A stretch of 13,470 nucleotides of DNA, taken from the NCBI GenBank assembly GCA_018829245.1, contig JAHJUH010000009.1, forward strand, positions 1-13,470. The letters are read 5' to 3'. The number at the start of each line of letters is the position of its first letter. Position 1 is the first letter of the stretch. The notes below the pieces were generated by a model. That model saw only the letters and a program-made list of their open reading frames with translations, was not told where the DNA came from and did no database searches. This document shows positions 1 through 6,298 of the stretch, in pieces. Source of the stretch: Patescibacteria group bacterium (GTDB lineage: Bacteria; Patescibacteriota; Minisyncoccia; Portnoybacterales; UBA2143). A program made the position numbers and the translations under genes.

Positions 1-56
1 AATAAATTTAATCCAAATTATTTTTCGGTATGGAAATATCAGTCTAGATAAAAATA

Positions 57-92
57 AAAAGAGGGTCATGGCGACGAACCACACCCTCTTTT
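57..92. terminator. terminator-like hairpin
   Basis: A 10-bp perfect stem (AAAAGAGGGT at 57-66 with ACCCTCTTTT at 83-92) carries an upper TGG/CCA stem (69-71 with 79-81) around the loop CGACGAA. Read on the minus strand it is followed by a long U-rich tract (complement of 45-60). On the plus strand only four T follow. No gene is visible on either side, so it may end a plus-strand gene left of the window or work bidirectionally. The elaborate loop is unusual for a plain terminator. Confidence 0.5.
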
Positions 93-95
93 CGA

Positions 96-119
96 TGATT
101 CTATTATATAATAGAATCA
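96..119. repeat. perfect 24-bp palindrome
   Basis: TGATTCTATTAT is followed directly by its exact reverse complement, giving a gapless 24-bp dyad. It lies four bases after the hairpin and 18 bases before a consensus DnaA box. A dimeric protein operator or a replication or recombination site is possible; the function is unknown. Confidence 0.6.
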
Positions 120-137
120 CATTTTAAGTCAAGGATT

Positions 138-146
138 TTATCCACA
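138..146 (+). promoter_or_regulatory. consensus DnaA box
   Basis: TTATCCACA matches the strong DnaA-box consensus at all nine positions. A second, weaker candidate lies at 182-190 on the minus strand (CTATACACA, two mismatches), with a very AT-rich stretch between. A single perfect box can occur by chance or regulate a gene, so this alone does not establish an origin. Confidence 0.45.
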
Positions 147-255
147 GGGATAATAAATTTTATGAAATTTAGAGATAATTTTGTGTATAGGAAAGAATCG
201 GGATTATTTTTAGAAATAAATAAAAGATTTGGAGGGGAGTGTGATTTAATAACCC

Positions 256-422
256 AGAGGCGTCGTCCTGAAAATGACATGAATTAAGGACAGTCCTTAT
301 TATTTTGTAGGATAAGCCTCTTATAAATATTTTATCCTAATAAGGTCCGACCTATTAAGCGGATTTAATTATGTCGGACCTTTGGCTATGTTTACTAAGG
401 TTACTACTTAATTATGTCGGAC
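256..422. repeat. gene-free block of short inverted and direct repeats
   Basis: No coding region is visible. Structures seen: AGAGGC (256-261) pairs with GCCTCT (316-321); AAGGACAGTCCTT (286-298) is a 13-nt palindrome; TAGGATAA (308-315) pairs with TTATCCTA (332-339); AAGGTCCGAC (342-351) pairs perfectly with GTCGGACCTT (373-382). TTAATTATGTCGGAC occurs twice as an exact 15-bp direct repeat (365-379 and 408-422). This may be a degraded cluster of interspersed repeats or a structured RNA; neither can be chosen by eye. Positions 147-255 show nothing further. Confidence 0.5.
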
Positions 423-443
423 ATCTCTAAGTGTAAGGATTAG

Positions 444-470
444 AAAAAATCGCCTAAAAGGTGATTTTTT
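444..470. terminator. bidirectional terminator-like hairpin upstream of tsaE
   Basis: AAAAAATCGCC (444-454) pairs with GGTGATTTTTT (460-470), with one G-T wobble and the loop TAAAA. The A-tract/T-tract flanks make it a plausible intrinsic terminator in both directions. It isolates tsaE from anything transcribed through the upstream gene-free block. Confidence 0.5.
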
Positions 471-472
471 GC

Positions 473-501
473 TTGTCCTGAAGAGTTTGAAGTAGTAGAA
501 T
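473..501 (+). promoter_or_regulatory. candidate promoter of tsaE
   Basis: TTGTCC (473-478) and TAGAAT (496-501) are separated by 17 bp. Transcription would start near 508, almost at the tsaE ATG (511), giving a leaderless or nearly leaderless mRNA. This fits the absence of a Shine-Dalgarno sequence. Confidence 0.4.
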
Positions 502-510
502 AAAGATAAT

Positions 511-939
511 ATGGAAACTATTATCAACAATACTCAAGAAATGCAAAAGATAGGAAAGGATTTAGCTAAAAAGATAATAAGGAAAGGTAATAAGAAGGCT
601 TTGATTGTTGGCTTAGAGGGCGAATTGGGCAGTGGTAAAACAACTTTTATTCAAGGATTAGCTAAAGGATTAGGAATTGAAGAATTAATCACTAGTCCTA
701 CTTTTGTAATTATGAAGAGATATAATTTTCCTAAAGGAGAATTGTATCACATAGATTGTTATCGCATTGATTTAAAAGATTTAATTGAGTTAGACTTTAA
801 AGAAATTATTAATAATCCTAAAAACATTGTAGTAATTGAATGGGCTGAAAAGATTAAAGATATTTTACCCAATAATGTTATTTGGATGAAGTTTGAATAC
901 TTAGATAAGAATATGAGGAAAGTTATCTATGTCCCGTAG
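511..939 (+). CDS. tsaE: tRNA N6-threonylcarbamoyladenosine biosynthesis ATPase TsaE
   Basis: TsaE is the cytoplasmic P-loop ATPase that works with TsaB and TsaD to transfer threonylcarbamoyl to A37 of ANN-decoding tRNAs. At 142 aa it has the usual family length. Visible motifs: Walker A GELGSGKT (residues 37-44), the SPTF switch segment (62-65), LYHIDCYRI (78-86) and the conserved VIEWAEK (108-114). There is no Shine-Dalgarno sequence; the start follows a candidate promoter by about 10 nt. The last two codons and the TAG stop (937-939) come from the mobile element that begins at 932. Without the element the frame would read on through EKINNS to a TGA, overlapping the exonuclease gene by 23 nt. 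The two genes were therefore probably an overlapping pair originally. tsaB and tsaD are not in the window. Confidence 0.93.
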   Translation: METIINNTQEMQKIGKDLAKKIIRKGNKKALIVGLEGELGSGKTTFIQGLAKGLGIEELITSPTFVIMKRYNFPKGELYHIDCYRIDLKDLIELDFKEIINNPKNIVVIEWAEKIKDILPNNVIWMKFEYLDKNMRKVIYVP

Positions 940-1148
940 TAGAATTTCGACAATCGCCTTTACCCAGTAGTAGAAATTTGACAAATATTTTGCTTTGCAA
1001 AATATCAAATACCAGAAGCAGTCAAATTTTCACTACTGGGTTTGGCGACAAAAAATACAGGACATAAAATAAATATAGATAATATAAAACATATAACTTA
1101 AACAAGAGAAATTTTGATTATTAAGTCGAAATTTCACTACAGGATATG
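928..1148 (+). mobile_element. 130-nt-class MITE-like element with TATG target duplication (copy 1, interrupted)
   Basis: The element spans 932-1144. Left arm TCCCGTAGTAGAATTTCGAC (932-951) and right arm GTCGAAATTTCACTACAGGA (1125-1144) form the inverted repeat. TATG flanks both ends (928-931 and 1145-1148). Just inside the left arm lies a TCGCC/GGCGA hairpin whose loop is split by a second element at 963-1040. Removing that insert and one 4-bp duplication leaves 131 nt, close to the 130 nt of the copy at 10909-11038. The two long copies also share the internal blocks AATACAGG and ATAATATAAAACAT followed by AACTTAAA. No transposase is encoded. The right-hand TATG contains the start codon of the exonuclease gene. 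Confidence 0.75.
959..1044 (+). mobile_element. 78-nt-class MITE-like element nested in copy 1 (copy 2)
   Basis: Element at 963-1040, exactly 78 nt. Left arm CCCAGTAGTAGAAATTTGAC (963-982), right arm GTCAAATTTTCACTACTGGG (1021-1040). Just inside the left arm is a perfect hairpin, ATATTTTGC/GCAAAATAT with loop TTT (985-1005). Flanks are TTTA (959-962) and TTTG (1041-1044), an imperfect 4-bp target duplication. It lies in the loop of the outer element's own hairpin. Confidence 0.7.
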
Positions 1149-2012
1149 AAAAAATTAATAATTCTTGATGGAAATGCTTTAATTTACCGAGCTTTTTACG
1201 CTTTGCCGCCTTTAAAAAACAAGCAAGGCAAATTAACTAATGCTGTTTATGGATTTACCAGTATTCTTTTTAGATTTATCCAGGAATTAAATCCAGATTA
1301 TTTAATAGCTACTTTTGACTTACAAGGACCAACTTTTCGTAATTTAGAGTATAAGGAATACAAAGCTAAAAGAGTAAAAGCGCCTCAAGATTTGTATGAT
1401 CAAATTCCCATGGTTAAAGAAGTAGTTAAATCATTAAATATTCCTATTTATGAGAAACAAGGATTTGAAGCAGATGATGTTATTGGAACAATTGTTCAAA
1501 AAACAAAAAATGAACAAATTAAAAATATCATTATTACTGGAGATTTAGATACCCTTCAATTAGTTGATCAAAAAACAGAAGTATATACTCCTAAAAAAGG
1601 AGTTAAAGATATGTTTGTTTATGATCAAAAATCTGTTAAAGAACGATTTGATTTAAATCCAAAACAAATTATTGATTTAAAAGGATTACAAGGAGATTCT
1701 TCAGATAATATTCCTGGCGTGCCAAATATAGGGAAAAAAACAGCTGTAGGATTGCTTAAGCAATTTGGCAGTTTAGAAAATCTTTACAAAAAATTAGAAG
1801 CTAGCGATTTAAATCCCAAGCTTAAATCCAGATTATTAGAATACAAGGATTTGGCCTTTCTAAGCTATAATCTAGCTACGATTAAAAAAAATGTTCCAAT
1901 TGATTTTAATTTAAAAAAATGCGAATGGGGAGGATACAAAGAAAAAGAAGTGATTAAATTATTAGAGGAATTAGGCTTTAAAAGTTTGATAAAAAGATTA
2001 GGCATGTTATAA
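1146..2012 (+). CDS. stand-alone 5'-3' exonuclease (DNA polymerase I N-terminal domain type)
   Basis: The product resembles the 5'-nuclease domain of DNA polymerase I, which removes RNA primers and flap structures during Okazaki fragment maturation and repair. It is 288 aa with no polymerase domain attached. Metal-ligand and fold motifs are all present: D8 in ILDGNALIYRAF, D58 in ATFD, the RVKAP helical arch (76-80), EADD (108-111), TGDLDTLQLV (131-140), GDSSDNIPGV (183-192) and the helix-hairpin-helix NIGKKTA (194-200). All expected acidic residues are there, so it should be active. The ATG lies inside the target duplication of the mobile element, one base after its right arm, and has no Shine-Dalgarno sequence at normal spacing. 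It was probably coupled to tsaE by overlap before the insertion. Positions 2013-2095 hold a weak 8-bp imperfect hairpin (2025-2046) and otherwise AT-rich sequence. Confidence 0.92.
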   Translation: MKKLIILDGNALIYRAFYALPPLKNKQGKLTNAVYGFTSILFRFIQELNPDYLIATFDLQGPTFRNLEYKEYKAKRVKAPQDLYDQIPMVKEVVKSLNIPIYEKQGFEADDVIGTIVQKTKNEQIKNIIITGDLDTLQLVDQKTEVYTPKKGVKDMFVYDQKSVKERFDLNPKQIIDLKGLQGDSSDNIPGVPNIGKKTAVGLLKQFGSLENLYKKLEASDLNPKLKSRLLEYKDLAFLSYNLATIKKNVPIDFNLKKCEWGGYKEKEVIKLLEELGFKSLIKRLGML

Positions 2013-2095
2013 TAAAAGCATGATTTAGTTTTTGGTCGAGAACTAAAGATAAAAGATTTAATAAATAAATATATTTAATTTTAAACATCAAAATT

Positions 2096-3277
2096 ATGAT
2101 TAAAACAGGAGTAGGAATAAGTAATAATCCAGACGCCCAGAAAGCCGGAGAAGAAGCTTGTCAACAAGCTATCAACCAGGCTGGCGATACAGCTAATCTA
2201 ATAGTCGTTTTTTCTACAGTTGATTATGCTCAAGAAAAAATGCTTGATGGAGTGAGGTCTGTTTCCAAGGGAATTCCTTTAGTTGGTTGTTCAGATTCAG
2301 GTGAAATTACAACAAAAGGGCCAGTATTAAAGCATGTAGCTGTAATGGCTTTAAATGCAGATAATATCGAGTTTTCTTTTGGCGTAGGACATAACACAGA
2401 TAAAGATTCTTTTAAAGCTGGGGTAGAAGCAGCTAAAGAAGCAAAGGAAAAAGCCAAAGGATCACTTTCTTTGTTTGTTATGTTTTTAGACGGCTTGGCT
2501 GAAAATGGCGCTGCTGCTGTTCGCGGCGTACAAGAAGTTTTAGGAAAGAACTTTCCTATTATGGGAGGTTCAGCTGGTGATGATTTTCTTTTTAAGAAGA
2601 CCTATGAGTATTACAATGACAAAGTTTTAGACAATTCATTGGTTGGAGTTGGGTTTTCTGGTGATTTTTCTTTTGGCGTAGGAGTGCAACATGGATGGGA
2701 GCCAATTGGACTTCCAATGAAAGTGACTAAAGCTGAAGGAGCAAAACTGATTGAGATAAATAATCGTCCGGCTCTTTCTATTTATGAGGATTATTTTGGC
2801 AGAAAAGCAGAAGAGTTGATTAAGGAGCCAATTGCTCGAATTGCTTATACTTATCCTTTAGGAATGAGCGTTGAAGGGAGTTCTGAGCTTTTGATTCGAG
2901 ATGTTGTAATTGCTAATAAAAAAGGCGAGATTACTTGTGCAGCAGAAATTCCACAAGGTTCAGAAATAAGATTAATGCTTGGCGATTATGATAAAGCGAT
3001 TCAAGCGGCTACAAAAGCAGCTGAAGGGGCTTTGGACCAGCTTAAAGGAGCAAAACCAAAAGTAATTTTTGTTTTTGACTGTATAGCTCGATGGAAACTT
3101 TTAGGCAAAGCCATAGGTGAGGAAATTACAGCTGTTCAAAAAGTATTAGGAAAAGAAGTTCCTTTAATTGGTTTCTATACTTATGGAGAACAAGCTCCTT
3201 TAGGGGGATTGCTTGGAAAGGATTGTTTTTCTGTATTTCATAATGAAACCATAGCATTGTTAGTATTAGGGGAATAG
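2096..3277 (+). CDS. FIST-domain sensory protein
   Basis: This 393-aa soluble protein has the architecture of the FIST family: an N-terminal FIST domain (about residues 25-210; note GIPLVGCSDSGEI, LSLFVMFLDGL and FPIMGGSAGDDF) followed by a FIST_C domain (about 225-375; note LIKEPIARIAYTYP, VIFVFDCIARW and VPLIGFYTYGEQAP). There is no signal peptide or membrane segment, so it acts in the cytoplasm. FIST domains are predicted small-ligand sensors, possibly for amino acids, commonly linked to two-component signalling. Three bases separate its TAG from the ATG of the histidine kinase, whose Shine-Dalgarno sequence lies in the end of this gene, so the two are almost certainly co-translated. The ligand cannot be deduced. 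GC content is slightly higher than in neighbouring genes. Confidence 0.9.
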   Translation: MIKTGVGISNNPDAQKAGEEACQQAINQAGDTANLIVVFSTVDYAQEKMLDGVRSVSKGIPLVGCSDSGEITTKGPVLKHVAVMALNADNIEFSFGVGHNTDKDSFKAGVEAAKEAKEKAKGSLSLFVMFLDGLAENGAAAVRGVQEVLGKNFPIMGGSAGDDFLFKKTYEYYNDKVLDNSLVGVGFSGDFSFGVGVQHGWEPIGLPMKVTKAEGAKLIEINNRPALSIYEDYFGRKAEELIKEPIARIAYTYPLGMSVEGSSELLIRDVVIANKKGEITCAAEIPQGSEIRLMLGDYDKAIQAATKAAEGALDQLKGAKPKVIFVFDCIARWKLLGKAIGEEITAVQKVLGKEVPLIGFYTYGEQAPLGGLLGKDCFSVFHNETIALLVLGE

Positions 3278-3280
3278 AAG

Positions 3281-4456
3281 ATGACAAAAATTGATAAGGA
3301 ATATTCAAAATTTGATCAAGAACGGGAAAAGCAATTTCAAGAAATGGATCGCATTGCTAAGATGTTGATAAAGAGGGATCTTGAATTATCTGAAATTAGA
3401 GCTAAAAGAGAAGAAGAAGAGAGTAAAATTAGATCTATTATAGCTAGTTTAGTTGATGGTTTAATAGTTTTTGATAAAGAAGAAAAGATTATTTTAATTA
3501 ATCCAGAAGCAGAGAATATTTTAGGATTAAAAGAGAAACAGGTATTCGGCAAAAAAATAGATCAGCTTTTAGATTTTCCAAACTTAATTAAGCTGTACCA
3601 TGTATTAGGCAAAAAAATAGAATGGACTGGCCAAAAATACGAGCTGATCTTAGAAAAATTAATAAAGAGATATTTTCAAGTGTCAGTTGTTCCGCTTGCG
3701 GTTGTAGGTGAAAAAATAGGCTTGATGGTAATTTTACATGATATTACTAGAGGCAAAGAAGTTGAACGGCTTAAGACAGAATTTGTATCTATTGCCGCTC
3801 ATCAGCTTAGAACTCCTCTTTCTGCTATTAAATGGTCATTGAGTATGATTTTAGATGGAGATGCTGGCAAAGTTTCTTTAGGGCAGATTGAATTTTTAGA
3901 AAAAGCATATCAAAGCAATGAAAGGATGATTTTTTTAATTAACGATCTTCTTAATGTTGCCCGCATTGAAGAAGGACGGTTTATCTATGATTTGAGCTTG
4001 CAGTCTATAGAAAAGATTATAGAGAAATCCATTGATAATTTAAAAGAATTGAACAATAAGAAAGAAGTAGAGTTAGTGTTTAAAAAACCAAAAGAATCAT
4101 TGCCAAAGATCAAAATTGATAAAAAGAATATAGAATTTGTTATCCAGAATTTATTAGATAATGCCATTCGTTTTAATAAGCCGGGTGGAAAAGTGACAAT
4201 TTCAGTTAAGTGTGATAAGATAAATATAGAAGTAATGGTTGAAGATACTGGCGTTGGCATACCTTATTTACAGCAAAACCGTATTTTTAGTAAATTTTTT
4301 AGAGCTGATAATGTGATCAAACTAGATGTTGAAGGCACAGGTCTTGGATTGTTTATTTGTAAAAATATAATTGAAGCGCATAGCGGTAAAATATGGTTTG
4401 AAAGCAAGAAAGACAAAGGAACTATTTTTTTATTTAGTTTGCCAATTAAGTCCTGA
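3281..4456 (+). CDS. cytoplasmic PAS-domain sensor histidine kinase
   Basis: A 391-aa kinase without transmembrane segments. Residues 1-55 are strongly charged and likely coiled coil. A PAS domain follows (about 50-160; ASLVDGLIVFD and ILINPEAENILG). HisKA contains the phospho-acceptor H174 in FVSIAAHQLRTPLSA. The ATPase domain shows the N box (N290 and N294 in QNLLDNAIRF), G1 DTGVGIP (322-328), F box FSKFFR (336-341) and G2 GTGLGL (352-357). All catalytic motifs are intact. A good Shine-Dalgarno AGGGGA (3268-3273) lies seven bases upstream of the ATG, overlapping the FIST gene. Its position between a FIST sensor and two lone receivers suggests it integrates a cytosolic signal and phosphorylates one or both; this is inference from gene order. 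The stop codon is TGA. Confidence 0.94.
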   Translation: MTKIDKEYSKFDQEREKQFQEMDRIAKMLIKRDLELSEIRAKREEEESKIRSIIASLVDGLIVFDKEEKIILINPEAENILGLKEKQVFGKKIDQLLDFPNLIKLYHVLGKKIEWTGQKYELILEKLIKRYFQVSVVPLAVVGEKIGLMVILHDITRGKEVERLKTEFVSIAAHQLRTPLSAIKWSLSMILDGDAGKVSLGQIEFLEKAYQSNERMIFLINDLLNVARIEEGRFIYDLSLQSIEKIIEKSIDNLKELNNKKEVELVFKKPKESLPKIKIDKKNIEFVIQNLLDNAIRFNKPGGKVTISVKCDKINIEVMVEDTGVGIPYLQQNRIFSKFFRADNVIKLDVEGTGLGLFICKNIIEAHSGKIWFESKKDKGTIFLFSLPIKS

Positions 4457-4475
4457 AACATAAAACATAAAACAT

Positions 4476-4841
4476 ATGAAAAAAATTCTTATTATAGAAG
4501 ATGAAGAAATATTACTTGAACTTATACAAAAAAGATTAATACAAGAGGGCTATCAAGTTGTTGTTGCTAAAGATGGCCAAGAAGGATTAGAAAAATTAAG
4601 ACAAGAAAAGATAGATTTAATTCTTTTAGATATTATTATGCCTAAAATGGGCGGCTTTGAAGTAATTGAAGAAATTAATAAATACAAAAAGCTTAAAGGT
4701 ATTCCAATAATTATTATTTCCAATTCAGGACAGCCAGTTGAATTAAGCAGGGCTAAGGAGTTGGGAGTTGTAGATTGGCTGATTAAAACTGATTTTGACC
4801 CTGCTGAGGTTATTGATAAGGTTAAAAAACAATTAAATTAA
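4476..4841 (+). CDS. single-domain response regulator (receiver only), first of pair
   Basis: A 121-aa protein that is all receiver domain, with no DNA-binding or enzymatic output. Receiver landmarks: acidic pair E8-D9, phospho-acceptor D52 in LILLDIIMPKMGG, S82 in IIISNSGQ (T/S position) and K104 in DWLIKTDF. It starts 19 nt after the kinase stop, without a clear Shine-Dalgarno sequence. It is the likely phosphorylation target of the adjacent kinase. Its output must be through protein-protein interaction or phosphotransfer. It shares an unusual stretch with the next receiver (SNxGQ, then LIKxxFxPxEVI), suggesting a tandem duplication. Confidence 0.93.
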   Translation: MKKILIIEDEEILLELIQKRLIQEGYQVVVAKDGQEGLEKLRQEKIDLILLDIIMPKMGGFEVIEEINKYKKLKGIPIIIISNSGQPVELSRAKELGVVDWLIKTDFDPAEVIDKVKKQLN

Positions 4842-4845
4842 TTAT

Positions 4846-5253
4846 ATGGTTAATGATTCAGAACAAAAGGAAAAAAAAGCGTCAATTCTTATAATTGAAG
4901 ATGATAAATTTCTTAGAGAGCTTTTGTTTCGTAAATTAGAAAAAAGCGGATTTAATATATCAATAGTTATTGACGGAGAAGAAGCATTAAGGAAAATTAA
5001 AGAAGAAGAATATGAAATAATTTTATTAGATTTGGTTTTGCCTGGAATTGATGGATTTGAAATACTTAAAGAAATTAAGAAAAATCCTAAAACTAGCAAA
5101 ACACCAGTAATTATTTTAAGTAATTTAGGGCAACAGGAAGAAGTAGAAAGAGGATTAAGATTAGGAGCTGTTGATTATTTAATTAAGGCTCATTTTACGC
5201 CAGACGAGATTATTCAGAAAATTGAAAATATTTTAAAAAAGAACAATATTTAG
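4846..5253 (+). CDS. single-domain response regulator (receiver only), second of pair
   Basis: A 135-aa receiver with a short charged N-terminal extension of about 12 residues. Landmarks: E18-D19-D20 acidic cluster, phospho-acceptor D62 in IILLDLVLPGIDG, S92 in IILSNLGQ and K114 in DYLIKAHF. No output domain is present. The ATG is four bases after the stop of the first receiver, so the two are translated in sequence. Divergence from its neighbour in the helix 4 to strand 5 region suggests different partners. It may be a second target or a phosphate sink for the same kinase; this cannot be decided from sequence. Confidence 0.93.
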   Translation: MVNDSEQKEKKASILIIEDDKFLRELLFRKLEKSGFNISIVIDGEEALRKIKEEEYEIILLDLVLPGIDGFEILKEIKKNPKTSKTPVIILSNLGQQEEVERGLRLGAVDYLIKAHFTPDEIIQKIENILKKNNI

Positions 5254-5262
5254 TTTGAAGAG

Positions 5263-6291
5263 ATGTTTAATATAAAGAATAAATTTTTTTTAATTTTATT
5301 TTTTTCTATTTTAGCCCTAGGGCTAATTTTTGTTTGGTTGTATTATAATCGGACAATTGAAATAAATAATCAAATGGCTAGCTTAGCAAATGAAATAACT
5401 AGTGATGAAGTTAGTCCTTTGAGCGGATTACCATGTTCAAATTATCAAAGGCGTCCTTTGGCAATAGTTTTAGCTAATGATCCAGTAACCCGTCCTTTAA
5501 CCAGTCTTATCCAGGCTGATTTAGTAATAGAAATGCCAGTGATTACCAATAGTATTACAAGAATAATAGCGTTCTATGTTTGTAATTCACCAGATGAAAT
5601 TGGTTCTTTGCGCAGTGCTCGCCATGATTTTATTCCTTTAGCTGTAGGATTTGATGCTATTTTAGTTCATTGGGGTGGTTCTCATTTTGCCTTGGATGAA
5701 CTTGATGCTGGAGTAATGGATAATATTGATGCTATGAAGAATCCATATAATGCGTTTTATCAAAAATCAGGCATTCCACAGCCACATAATGGATTTAGTT
5801 CTATGAGCAAATTAATTAATGTTGTTAATAAATTAGGTTATCGTTTAGAAAATGAGTTTGAAGGTTATTTATTCCAACAAGAAAACAGCAAGCAAAAAAC
5901 AGATAAGGTTTTAAGAATTGGTTATTCATATCCATACAATGTTTCGTATCAATATGATTCAGCTACTAATTCATATTTAAGATATAGAACTAATCTTAAG
6001 GAAATGGATAAAAGCAATAACCAGCAAATTAAAGCTAAGAATGTTGTAGTAATGAGAGTTTTTTCAAAACAGATTCAAGGACCTGATTATAATGATTTGG
6101 ATTTAGAAGGAACAGATCAATGTCAAGTTTATCAAAATGGAGAAGTTATTCCTTGTACTTGGCATAAAAGCGAAAAAAACCCATCTAGCAAGCTTAAATT
6201 TTTAGACATAAATAATAAGGAAATTCCTTTTATACCTGGTCAAACTTGGATAGAAATAGTTGAGCCAGGACAGGAAGTGAGTTGGGAGTAA
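5263..6291 (+). CDS. membrane-anchored DUF3048 (YerB-like) protein
   Basis: A 342-aa protein with an N-terminal membrane segment (about residues 8-28, flanked by lysines) and no cleavage or lipobox motif that I can see, so it is probably anchored with its body outside the cell. The body matches the DUF3048 pattern: SPLSGLPC (51-58), RPLAIVLAND (64-73), RPLTSLIQADLVIEMPV (77-93), SITRIIAFY (97-105), EIGSLRSARHDFIPLA (112-127) and HWGGSHFALDEL. The family is YerB-like and its biochemical function is not known to me. It starts nine nt after the second receiver and ends seven nt before holA, so it is in the same transcription run. The arrangement makes a link to the signalling genes possible but not shown. 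Confidence 0.85.
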   Translation: MFNIKNKFFLILFFSILALGLIFVWLYYNRTIEINNQMASLANEITSDEVSPLSGLPCSNYQRRPLAIVLANDPVTRPLTSLIQADLVIEMPVITNSITRIIAFYVCNSPDEIGSLRSARHDFIPLAVGFDAILVHWGGSHFALDELDAGVMDNIDAMKNPYNAFYQKSGIPQPHNGFSSMSKLINVVNKLGYRLENEFEGYLFQQENSKQKTDKVLRIGYSYPYNVSYQYDSATNSYLRYRTNLKEMDKSNNQQIKAKNVVVMRVFSKQIQGPDYNDLDLEGTDQCQVYQNGEVIPCTWHKSEKNPSSKLKFLDINNKEIPFIPGQTWIEIVEPGQEVSWE

Positions 6292-6298
6292 TATCAAT

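Noticed and set aside
471..490. Decayed copy of a GTCCTGAGCGAAGTCGAAG-type repeat upstream of tsaE
   Set aside because: Only partial similarity over fewer than 20 bases, and the same bases serve as the candidate promoter; not distinguishable from chance.
963..1040. CRISPR-like array or simple attenuator from the repeated arms
   Set aside because: The arms are inverted, not regularly spaced direct repeats, and the flanking duplications and matching element lengths fit transposition better.
2025..2046. Terminator between the exonuclease and FIST genes
   Set aside because: The 8-bp stem has a mismatch, is AT-rich and is followed by AGATAAAAG rather than a T-tract.
4476..4841. Recoded TGA (Gracilibacteria/SR1 code)
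   Set aside because: TGA serves as the terminator of infC and of the histidine kinase at positions expected for family lengths.
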